Below are positions 1-8,221 of a DNA stretch of 25,207 nucleotides, piece by piece (the stretch's first letter is position 1; the number at the start of each line of letters is the position of its first letter). This DNA comes from Spongospora subterranea (lineage: Eukaryota; Endomyxa; Phytomyxea; Plasmodiophorida; Plasmodiophoridae), in assembly GCA_900404475.1 (NCBI GenBank), contig OUQQ01000580.1:1-25207 (forward strand), written 5' to 3'. The position numbers and the translations under genes were made by a program. The notes under the pieces are model-generated. The model made no database searches. It was not told the DNA's origin and saw nothing but the letters and a program-made list of their open reading frames with translations.

Positions 1-337
1 AAAAAACAATTTGAAGAACAAGAGATAGAACTAATCGAGCAATACAACAAAACAATGCTAGCATGAAAAAACCGATTTTGAATGCTATCATCTACATCAA
101 TCAAAAGATTAGACCATTATCGAAACAGATCTATTGTCAGAGCCCATTAAGAGAATATATCTGATCATGCTCTAAATGAAAAATACGATTGGAAAAACTC
201 CAAAGGATCCATTATTCAAGACTAAATAAACAGAATGAAAAATGGTAACCCATGTTCGATGCATCGTGGAAGGTCTGGCTGTAAACCCAACAAACATGCT
301 AAAAAATGTAACCCGATTGTTCAGTCAATACAGGGAT
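1..337. other. AT-rich stretch without a recognisable gene
   Basis: No long frame, domain motif, RNA gene or clear repeat was seen here. It is AT-rich flanking sequence next to a transposon-rich area and may be decayed repeat DNA. Confidence 0.5.
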
Positions 338-586
338 TTATTTACCTGGTGCTGGTAGCGACCGAGACTGAAGGTCGTGCAGTTGCTGTCTGAAGGCACT
401 CCGATTTTGTTTAAGAGCGGTGACTGCAGATGCATACGAATTGACAATAGGTGCATAAGCAAGAATGAGATTTTGGTTCTTGTCTCTCTCCGCGTGGGCA
501 AGGGCCGCCATTGCAGCCGCGAGTTCCGCATTTGCAGCCGCGAGTTCCGCCTTTGCTACTTCTATTTTCTCGTTCAAACTATCCAT
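338..586 (-). CDS. small coiled-coil hypothetical protein (82 aa)
   Basis: A complete 82-residue frame starts at the ATG at 586-584. Residues about 5-35 are rich in Ala, Glu and Leu in a heptad pattern (two successive AELAAA units), which predicts an alpha-helical coiled coil. A second helix-like part follows, and the protein ends in a Pro-Ala-Pro-Gly-Lys tail. There is no signal peptide or membrane segment. I do not recognise a family with certainty; short Ala/Glu/Lys helices like this are found at the N-termini of larger fungal and oomycete proteins in repeat-rich, effector-like multigene families (inference). It could therefore be a severed N-terminal module rather than a whole gene. No neighbour on the same strand continues it, and it may not be expressed. 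Confidence 0.4.
   Translation of the reverse strand: MDSLNEKIEVAKAELAAANAELAAAMAALAHAERDKNQNLILAYAPIVNSYASAVTALKQNRSAFRQQLHDLQSRSLPAPGK
513..554. repeat. two 21-bp tandem units coding one heptad each
   Basis: A 21-bp unit at 513-533 is repeated at 534-554 with only small differences near the unit end. Because 21 bp is seven codons, each unit adds exactly one coiled-coil heptad (AELAAAx) to the minus-strand protein, which suggests growth by slippage in frame. Confidence 0.75.
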
Positions 587-999
587 TGATAATCGATAGA
601 CAATTTGATAAAATCAAATGAGAATGAAGACTCGGTCGATCAATCAATGGCCGAGAAATCTTTCTGTCCGCCAGTAAGCAGAAGTACCGTATGAATCACG
701 ACGAATTGTGAGGAAACACAATCCTTGCATCATTCATCAATGGGCTAATGCCGCTCAAATCGGCGCAGTTGCAATCGTCCCGATTTTTGCACCGACGAAA
801 ACGGCTTGCGACCGTCAAAGGAGTTGACTCAGGTGCGTGAGGATGGTGCGGAGGCTATATTTTTGCCAATATTGATCAGATTCGCGAGATCTAAAGTGCT
901 AAACACCAAGTAGAATAAACAGAAACAGACTACGAGCTCCTTTGTGTTTTGTTTGCCGGCAACTAGTACTGATTAATGCATTCTGACAGATGATTAAAT
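587..999. other. intergenic, no gene seen
   Basis: About 410 bp between the small coiled-coil frame and the zinc-finger fragment. Frames are short on both strands, and I see no motif, RNA gene or repeat. It may contain the promoter of the minus-strand frame at 338-586. Confidence 0.5.
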
Positions 1000-1356
1000 T
1001 CAAATCTTCATGAACACAGTAGCCATGTTGCAATTACAGATATTGGTGAGTATCGTCTGAATCATTTGGTAAAGACTCTGCGTTAGGATCCAAGGACTGG
1101 CAACATGGCGTTCAAAATTCCCGGGGTTGTCATTGACGAAAGAACAATCAGAAACGGGACAAGGAAACAGATTGGATATGGGGTCTCTTCGAATGCAGCG
1201 TTGAGAACCATCTAGTAACTGAACAATGACACTAGCTTGGTGGATGTTACGAACATGGAGTTTCCTGGCAGCAAGCGTCGGGAACAGTTGATTGCATTGA
1301 CTGCAACGAATCGTCATGCTCCGGGCATCAACGAAGGCATGCCAAGGCAAAACCAA
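1000..1356 (-). pseudogene. C2H2 zinc-finger protein fragment
   Basis: The 118-residue frame has a canonical C2H2 finger: Cys18, Cys21, His34 and His39, with spacing C-x2-C-x12-H-x4-H. A second finger starts at Cys66, Cys71 and His84, but no final histidine follows. After His84 the sequence loses its zinc-finger character and ends in a Cys/Met/Asn-rich tail. Either a frameshift or an unrecognised intron interrupts the second finger, or this is a truncated copy. The frame may have lost its true start as well. The likely role of the parent is nucleic-acid binding; such fingers are common in regulators and in transposon-encoded proteins, and the surroundings favour the latter. No complete gene can be drawn around it. 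Confidence 0.45.
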
Positions 1357-1736
1357 AAGCCGACTGCACGGTACGGCCCACGAACTATATTAGATTTTCA
1401 ATAATTACAAAGTTTATGCTGATATAGTGCAAAACTGGTTGGGGACTTATAGCGTTGAAGTATGCCATTGAGGAGGATTTTTCAAGAGCTTTCCAACAAC
1501 GAACTGCTCAAACTAGGGGATTGTTGTTAGGGACATTCATCTCATGGACTGATGTGACGAACGTATTTTCTGGTGTGTGTACCCCTATAGTTGGGGTACT
1601 CAGGGTTCTATGGGATGAACGTACATTACCTTTGGTATTGGCGACACCATGGATATCGATCTAGACAATAACAGGCCTATTCTCATTTTCCGATGATGAC
1701 AAAAAATATGTATTGATAGTGGTACGACGATGATGG
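1357..1736. other. no gene supported
   Basis: A 69-codon plus-strand frame lies at 1455-1664, but it has no recognisable motif and no in-frame continuation. I treat the stretch as non-coding. It would contain the 3' flank of the minus-strand secreted-protein gene that ends at 1737. Confidence 0.4.
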
Positions 1737-3996
1737 CTATCCTGTGTCGCCAACGGGTCGGTTCCCCTTGCCTATTGAAGACGCTGATGTTTTCCCAGAT
1801 GTGGTGTCAAATTGGTCTGTAGGTTTGGGCAACGGCGACAATCCAGTCGGGCGTTTACGTTTTGATGGAGATTCAACTTTAGATGGTCCTGCTAAAGGCG
1901 TCAATTCAGGACATGAATCCATTGGTCGTTTGAATCTTGATTGGGCAATGATATCGGTCACCCTCCGACAAACCATGTTGAAAAGGATGTTGGAAATGGA
2001 CGAAGACACGTGGACAGACTCGAGACTAGAACGGGCTGGATGTGGTTTGAGAAATTGTTTCCAAAGATCGCCATTGGGGATCTCGACCGCGATTAAATGG
2101 GCGAGTTTGGCGTAGAGAGCGTCACCGTGCTCAGGAAAAAGGTAAAAATCGCCAATGGATGATATTACGATATCTATTAGCGCCATGACCTTTTCAATAC
2201 CACTATTGGCTGTCCCTATGGCACAAACCTGGTCCATTTCCAGTCGGATTGAGATCAGACGTTGAGCTTGTTCGAACGTCGGAAAATGCTGTAAATCGCT
2301 TCTGAACGTGTTCACGACTGTATCAAAATCTTGATTGGGCAATAGGGTCTTAGCCCTTTTGCCGGAGAGAATGAAATTGACTCTCTTCATGAGTATTTGA
2401 AAGAGCAAATCGGTTGCGGCGCTACACGAGTGCTCATCGCCTAAACCCTGCATGCCTGTTCCTGACCATGATCTGATGAGAGTTTGAAAATATGGTTTTT
2501 GCGATAAATCCAACAGCCTTGTAGTGTCGACAAAAGAAGAAATTTTGGAAACCAGGTCCTTAAATTGTTCAGGATATAACCGCAGGCGCTGGCTTGATGA
2601 ATATGCAATATCGAGCACTGCAGCGAACCAATGATTCAAATTCAAACCCACCCTTGTCTGGTCAATCAGTTGACGAAACCGCATCAAAACTCCAACTTGA
2701 TCAATCGTCGGAATTAGGCGCAACGATTCGATCGTATTAAGAACTGGACTGGGCGTCAATCGCGTCATCATATCCAAACCTGACCAGGACATTGGGGATT
2801 CGTGAAAGAATACACTTGCCATTCTCATATATGTTGTCAGAACGGTCGACCGCGATTAAATGGGCGAGTTTGGCGTAGAGAGCGTCACCGTGCTCAGGAA
2901 AAAGGTAAAAATCGCCAATGGATGATATTACGATATCTATTAGCGCCATGACCTTTTCAATACCACTATTGGCTGTCCCTATGGCACAAACCTGGTCCAT
3001 TTCCAGTCGGATTGAGATCAGACGTTGAGCTTGTTCGAACGTCGGAAAATGCTGTAAATCGCTTCTGAACGTGTTCACGACTGTATCAAAATCTTGATTG
3101 GGCAATAGGGTCTTAGCCCTTTTGCCGGAGAGAATGAAATTGACTCTCTTCATGAGTATTTGAAAGAGCAAATCGGTTGCGGCGCTACACGAGTGCTCAT
3201 CGCCTAAACCCTGCATGCCTGTTCCTGACCATGATCTGATGAGAGTTTGAAAATATGGTTTTTGCGATAAATCCAACAGCCTTGTAGTGTCGACAAAAGA
3301 AGAAATTTTGGAAACCAGGTCCTTAAATTGTTCAGGATATAACCGCAGGCGCTGGCTTGATGAATATGCAATATCGAGCACTGCAGCGAACCAATGATTC
3401 AAATTCAAACCCACCCTTGTCTGGTCAATCAGTTGACGAAACCGCATCAAAACTCCAACTTGATCAATCGTCGGAATTAGGCGCAACGATTCGATCGTAT
3501 TAAGAACTGGACTGGGCGTCAATCGCGTCATCATATCCAAACCTGACCAGGACATTGGGGATTCGTGAAAGAATACACTTGCCATTCTCATATATGTTGT
3601 CAGAACGGTTTCTCGAATCGCGAAAGATGATTCCGGATAGTTGCGATCAATGAATGCAGCACTGAGACGCGCGACGAAATCTTCTAGAGAATGTTCTTGG
3701 AAATCGATATATGGGGCATTCTCAAGAGCCGCCTTGAACAGTTCGACAGGTAAAATGGGCTGCCCAGGTCGGATTATGCTGAATGAACATTCGAAATTGG
3801 CCAAATCGGTCCGTAACTTGTCTGACAATTGGTGAGGACGTTGGTCCTGAATAATCGGGACGATTGGTGGCGAAACGGATTCGGTTGTATCAATGGATGA
3901 AATCAGGTCCAATGTCACCAATTTAGTGTGGCTGTCCACAGCTAACCCAATGGCCATCAAGGCCACGTAAAGTACAGCACTCGCCAATGTTTGCAT
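1737..3996 (-). pseudogene. predicted secreted protein, frame broken by a 763-bp tandem duplication
   Basis: Translation starts at the ATG at 3996. Residues 1-19 form a clear signal peptide (hydrophobic core, then Ala/Val before a polar stretch). The body is mostly alpha-helical with no membrane segment and no domain I recognise. As written, the frame runs 419 residues, crosses into the second copy of a duplicated block, shifts frame and stops at 2737. If one 763-bp copy is ignored, the remaining 1,497 bp form one uninterrupted frame of 498 residues ending at 1737. That parent protein would have a low-complexity Ser/Pro/Lys tail with a basic SKRKRP cluster resembling a nuclear localisation signal. 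A signal peptide with a nuclear-type basic cluster is a combination seen in secreted effectors of fungal and oomycete parasites; that reading is inference. No homologue is recognised and no intron is needed. Confidence 0.6.
2083..3609. repeat. exact direct tandem duplication, 763-bp period
   Basis: Positions 2083-2846 and 2846-3609 match at a constant offset of 763 bp, with no difference found by eye. The two copies share a single base (t) at the junction at 2846. The first mismatches are at 2082 versus 2845 and at 2847 versus 3610, so the edges are sharp. Because 763 is not a multiple of three, the duplication shifts the reading frame of the minus-strand gene. It may be a very recent duplication or an assembly error. 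Confidence 0.95.
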
Positions 3997-4321
3997 CGGA
4001 AATTCGATCTGCAGAATACAGTAGCTGGATAAGCATAATTTATCCCCGTGTGCGCATTTTTTTTCAGTGCACAGTAATTTTTCTTCTTCGTCAGATAAAT
4101 GGTGCGCCGAACGAGTGCAGAACGTCTCGACTTAGCATCGTCCACTGTCCAGTGTTGTCAGGAATATTCCTAGGAACATCCCTGATTATATAGCGTGGCG
4201 GGGTTACGCAGTTAGTCACAAATCAAATGTCTGGGACTCCTTGAAAGTGTGATCAAGTCCGTCGCAAATCCGCGCTATTTGACATTTTCTAGCGGTTAGA
4301 AACCTCCTTTGACGATGGTTT
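3997..4321. other. upstream region of the secreted-protein gene, no gene seen
   Basis: About 325 bp. The part next to 3996 should hold the promoter and 5' untranslated region of the minus-strand secreted-protein gene. No coding region, RNA gene or clear repeat was identified. Confidence 0.4.
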
Positions 4322-5257
4322 TTGCGTCAAGGCGGAATGCCTCAAGGTGCTTGCGCCATTCAATGCCCCAGCAATTTGGCTACCGTCCGAGAGACTTTAC
4401 AGCAGGCCTTTGAAGAAATGAAGCAAACAAACGTAGAAGTGGATTGTTCCAGGGCCTACACGTCGAGGTGTGTCCCCTGCGCCAAAACCTACTCAACAAG
4501 TGAAGGCCGTCCCTTACTGATACACGATGAAGAATCGCGCCGGCCGGTCAAACTCGACAAGATTCCCGCCGTCAACGTCGTGTTTCTGAGATCCGAATCG
4601 TATGATTGCGTTATTGCCGAGTCGGCGGAGGCTCTGTTTCCTTATCCAGCATGGACAGGACGGCACCACTTACGATCTGGCCACGTGTGACGGCGCTTTG
4701 ATTAAAGCTGGTACAGCAAGTTCGAAGACTTTCCTTTCAACTTATTTAGTTCCAAGTCGAAGAAGCAATTGTGGTTGATTCGCCTCTACCAATCCGACAG
4801 CGATGTTGTTTTCGCCGACATTGGACCTAACGAAGTCTGATGCTGTTGTCAATGGCATGCCCTACTTCGAGGCATCCTGAGCATCTATAAACAACAGAGA
4901 GAGTTTTAGTCTTCCATCTTCAACGACCCTTTTTGTGGTTCATCGGTGTCTAAACTCGCCACACAACCCCCCATTCTGCTTTGGGCCAAAACTTTCGAAC
5001 TGGTACGCTTTACTTCCTCATTCGTTGATATTCCACCCGTCAATAGTATTTCTGTTATCTGTCCTACAATCTGCGACATTGCGTCATCTCAGGTTCATAC
5101 AAATCTTCACGCCCTCCCAGTGTTTTCAAAGTGGATGCAAACGAACTTTTTCATTGTAAAAATGGGGCTATATGGATTTTTTATGAAGATATCTCCGTTC
5201 GCACTCGTATTTGTAATAGGACATATGGGCCCGAGTTGGCATTTCGGAATCGATTAA
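4322..5257 (+). pseudogene. decayed coding stretch of unknown identity
   Basis: Protein-like sequence appears in turn in different plus-strand frames. A 122-residue frame covers 4322-4690. A stretch rich in Phe, Trp, Leu and Ser with a QLWLIRLYQSDSD segment lies around 4710-4840. A further frame covers about 4946-5257. Codon composition looks protein-coding in each piece, but stops and frame changes separate them, so this is a frameshifted relic or an intron-containing gene I cannot splice. I do not recognise the family: there is no reverse transcriptase, protease or transposase signature. The retroelement integrase remnant begins 200 bp downstream in the same orientation, so the stretch could be an upstream part of that element, but nothing in the residues shows it. 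Confidence 0.3.
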
Positions 5258-5464
5258 ACGCGGCTTGACCATCGTTTAGACAACATCGTTAGTGTATAGA
5301 TCAATGAACGATTGGATCGAGGGCGGTCCACAATCATCGAAAGATTGATTGAAACTGGTAGAATGGAATATCCCAGAATATTGCTCATTTTTTTTAATCG
5401 TGTATTCATTGTTTAGCTACTAAAGGTCCGTTTCGTATTCCTCGCCCCTTATGATCAGCGTTAC

Positions 5465-6422
5465 TTGCTCAGAAGCCCTAATCAAGTTTTACATTTCAAG
5501 TATCTGATATGTGATCCAGGTCGCTCGACGGACCACAAGTTCCAATATGTGCTTGTCCTTATGGACGACCTATCAACGTTTGTTCGATTATTTTCTGCAG
5601 CCCAAGCTTCAACTGATACCGTCGTTTCAGCGCTTCTCGACTGGGCAAATATGTTTCCCATTCCGAATATATGGGTGTCGGAATGTGCTCATTTTCAGAA
5701 CAAAGTGATGAACATCCTTGCTGAATTTTTTCACGTCAAGCGTTACCTTACAATAGTGGCGATGCACTTTCCGAACGGTCCCATTGAACGCTCTATACAA
5801 TTGGCCCAGCGGTTGTTCCGTTCTCTCGTTTCTGAGTTCGGAATTTCCGCACAATGGCTAGAGCTACTTCCCCTGGTAATTCACACACCGAGCAGCAATC
5901 TGTCCCACATGGCTCCGATTATGGAACCTGAATCTCCATTGGACCTGGTAACTGGCTCATCTCTTAACCTTAACACACGCAGCACTCCCATTGCTGCTGA
6001 GTCTGTTCACATTCAGGTTGACGAACTGTATTCAGCGCTTCGAGAAATTCATAAAGAAGGCTCGAGCCGGCGAAATTCAGTTCGAAACCAATCCAAAAGG
6101 AAATCGAAGCAGTACCAGTCGCCAAATTTCGTTGATGCGATTGTGTATTATGGGCTCAACACGATTCCAAAATGAACAGTAAGACCATGTCAAAGATTGC
6201 CGTCCGCTGGCCAGACTCATACCGCATTGTTCGGGCCCTCAGTGATTGGCACTACAGTACGTAATAAATTTTAATATAATTACTGGTGACGAATCCGAGG
6301 TCCATTGCACACGTTTGAAGTATTACCAAAATTCGTCTTTGAATGTTACAACTGAGCTACTCCCTCCGTTCGGGAATAGTTGGCCGTTTGCACTTTCACC
6401 CTTTGAAATCAACAGGATTTGA
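5465..6422 (+). mobile_element. degenerate Ty3-type retrotransposon integrase end
   Basis: The frame at 5465-6175 (236 residues) resembles the integrase core (rve, RNase H fold) of Ty3-type LTR retroelements: an LHFKYL segment, then YVLVLMDDLSTFVRLFSA, WVSECAHFQN, and FPNGPIERS about 35 residues later. A second piece at about 6186-6422 in another frame (WPDSYRIVRALSDW, then ITGDESEVHCTRLKYY) resembles the C-terminal end of such polyproteins and is interrupted by at least one stop. The catalytic positions look lost. Where the first Asp is expected (HFD in relatives) there is Lys, where the second is expected (VSD) there is Glu, and only the Glu of NGxIER remains. No LTRs, reverse transcriptase or RNase H could be placed. 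The copy should be inactive. Confidence 0.7.
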
Positions 6423-6456
6423 GTAGATTTGAGCAACGTCATTTCACATATGCAGT

Positions 6457-6900
6457 TTATAATAGCTGAGCCATCTCATCATACACGATGATCATCATCG
6501 CATTCGCGACCGATTCCACGGAACAAGGAAGTGCCATTGGGAGCTGTCCTGACCTTTGTAACTTCTCTTTCCCGAAGTGCTGGATTTGAAATCTGTTGCC
6601 GCCATCATCGTCCATGCAGGACTGCAGCACCGTATGTAGTGTCAAAAAATTCGAATTGATTTTGACAGGGTCCAGTTCGTCAAACGACTTTAAGACTGCC
6701 GTGATCAAGTCATTCTAATTCGCAGTCTTTGGCTGCTGCAACAAAAGGATGATAATGTGGCCGAATATGGGGTCTTGCATTATCCTGTTGAATAATAATT
6801 GGAATGTCATTGGAAAACTTGGACCTAATTGCGGGCATAACCTTTCTTATTACATCTCCGCGTAAACCTTCTCGTCAACGGTTATCACCGAAGGAGCCCG
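6457..6900 (-). mobile_element. degenerate Tc1/mariner-like transposase remnant
   Basis: Read on the minus strand, three pieces in order but in different frames resemble a DDE transposase of the Tc1/mariner superfamily. First, about 6900-6860 has an APSVITVDEKVYAEM-like piece. Second, about 6855-6715 has VIRKVMPAIRSKF followed by the family hallmark QQDNARPH, whose Asp is the second catalytic Asp. Third, the 83-residue frame 6708-6457 has FLTLHTVLQSCMDDDGGN and an HFGKEKLQR segment, matching the C-terminal part of such transposases. At least two frameshifts separate the pieces and the N-terminal DNA-binding half is missing. It is a dead fragment; terminal inverted repeats were not found. Confidence 0.7.
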
Positions 6901-7052
6901 CAGATATCATCTACAAGGACGTCACATCGATTGTTAATTCGTTTTTCCTAACGCGGCCCAACGACCCGCAACTCGCCGACTCAAAGATTTTTTCACAAAC
7001 CATTCAAATCGAAGGCGGCGGTGAGGTCCTGGGGGTAGGCTATTTGTAGCCC

Positions 7053-7400
7053 TCAGTGACCTGAAACGGCGTACCCTTTGTCCGAATAAGCATTATAATT
7101 CATATATTGAATCTGCCCAAGACGTTGTCCCACTATAGGGTCGCTCCCTGGGGGTTTCACAATAAACCTTTTGAGGCCTTGCTATCCTAAAGCAATAAGT
7201 TACTGTAACGAGATAATTTTCGCCCTCTTCAAGTTGATCGCTTGTCTGATGCTGTCTGCTACTGTAGTTTTTTTTTATTTGCACATTTGAGGACTTTGAA
7301 AAAATCCCATCTATTCCAGTCTTTTTTGCTGCTCTGTCTAGCTCATGATTTGTTATAGGAAGTGGATGGCTACAAACCCTTCGCCGTTTCAGGTCACTGA
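7053..7400. repeat. 19-bp perfect inverted repeat, arms 348 bp apart edge to edge
   Basis: The arm at 7053-7071 is the exact reverse complement of 7382-7400. Read in the sense of each arm, both encode the same peptide, SDLKRR, followed by a Cys-containing segment. The arms therefore look like two related coding scraps in opposite orientation rather than a random palindrome. Confidence 0.7.
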
Positions 7401-7620
7401 CCAATTCATTGTAAATATTTTGTTCATCGTTGGATAGCTCAAGATCGAGGGTACCCCATATGGTTGAGGCAATACTATAACGCAATCGGTGAACGGCTGG
7501 ATCCTCGAAAATTTGTCCAATGTCGGTGATGTCATTGCCATTTGGATTGGAATATGTTCGCTGAATGAGGGCTGCGTAGCCTCTACATTCATTATGAATT
7601 GTGGCAGCAAACGGAAGCAC
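7093..7620 (-). CDS. unidentified open frame (175 aa), possible transposon relic
   Basis: An open minus-strand frame of up to 175 residues. It is polar and helix-rich, with a central basic KRRR cluster (within the inverted-repeat arm at 7382-7400), no signal peptide and no membrane segment. I recognise no domain. It lies immediately downstream, on the same strand, of a Harbinger-transposase-like fragment (7630-7803). After that fragment's stop codon the same reading frame continues into this one, so the two may have been one gene cut by a nonsense mutation. Another minus-strand frame of 124 codons (7389-7763) overlaps it and looks like a shadow. It is equally possible that this is a chance frame within decayed repeat DNA. 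Confidence 0.3.
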   Translation of the reverse strand: MLPFAATIHNECRGYAALIQRTYSNPNGNDITDIGQIFEDPAVHRLRYSIASTIWGTLDLELSNDEQNIYNELVSDLKRRRVCSHPLPITNHELDRAAKKTGIDGIFSKSSNVQIKKNYSSRQHQTSDQLEEGENYLVTVTYCFRIARPQKVYCETPRERPYSGTTSWADSIYEL

Positions 7621-7629
7621 TCCATTGTT

Positions 7630-7803
7630 CTAATCAGGACAGATGAATGAGTTTTTCGTTGGAATTCCGGAATCGTCCTGAAAGTTACGAATAAAGGAAA
7701 CAGCGATCTGTTCGTCCATTTGAACACAATTGGAGTCTTCAAGACCATAACTGCGAAGTTCATTGATCAAGCTTTGAAATATGGCACGTGGCATTCGGAA
7801 CAT
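7630..7803 (-). mobile_element. Harbinger/PIF-like transposase N-terminal fragment
   Basis: A 57-residue frame begins MFRMPRAIFQSLINELRSYG and continues through a DEQIAVSFI segment. This arrangement (an F-R-M-x(4)-F helix, then a D/E-E-Q-x-A-x-F-I helix) is typical of the region before the catalytic domain in Harbinger/HARBI1-type DDE transposases. It stops at 7630, well before any catalytic Asp. It is a relic and was called from residue pattern only. Confidence 0.45.
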
Positions 7804-7818
7804 TTAGTTGATGCTCTG

Positions 7819-8221
7819 AACGTTTTCTAAGGCATTTTTTACCAACGCAAAAATATAGCGATATCCCGACGCTCCACAAGTACAATATGAAAAATTGAAA
7901 TAGACTGAATCACGTGATGATTGAAAATTGCGTCACGTTGCGATGCATATCAGGTACTGTAGGGGCAACAAGCGCCGCATGATCGGTCTGACCGCAATAC
8001 CAGACTGCATGCGGACCCGGTATCTCTGGGGGCATCGCGCAACAAGATAATCGCAAGAAGGTACTTACATGTTTTAGAATTTTTCTTTCAGTATTAGGCT
8101 GTTCGCCGTAACTGGGTAGCGGCCGTTTGACGCAGCCTTTTACTTTGGCAGCCCTTGCGGTCGCAGCCAGTTAACGACGTTACATGTGAGCTGAGATGCA
8201 TAAATATAACCGCTAGAGATC
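7819..8221. other. 5' flank of the WDR90-like gene
   Basis: About 400 bp between the last transposon fragment and the start codon of the WDR90-like gene. It must contain that gene's promoter and 5' untranslated region. No convincing core promoter motif, RNA gene or repeat was identified. Confidence 0.4.

Noticed and set aside
1744..2115. Plus-strand frame of 123 codons opposite the secreted-protein gene
   Set aside because: It is the antisense shadow of the longer minus-strand frame and has no motif or start context of its own.
3957..4193. Short frames on both strands around the secreted-protein start
   Set aside because: They overlap the signal-peptide end and upstream region, are under 70 codons and show no motif.
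6804..7049. Plus-strand frame of 81 codons
   Set aside because: Part of it lies opposite the Tc1-like remnant, whose minus-strand reading carries QQDNARPH. No independent motif was seen.
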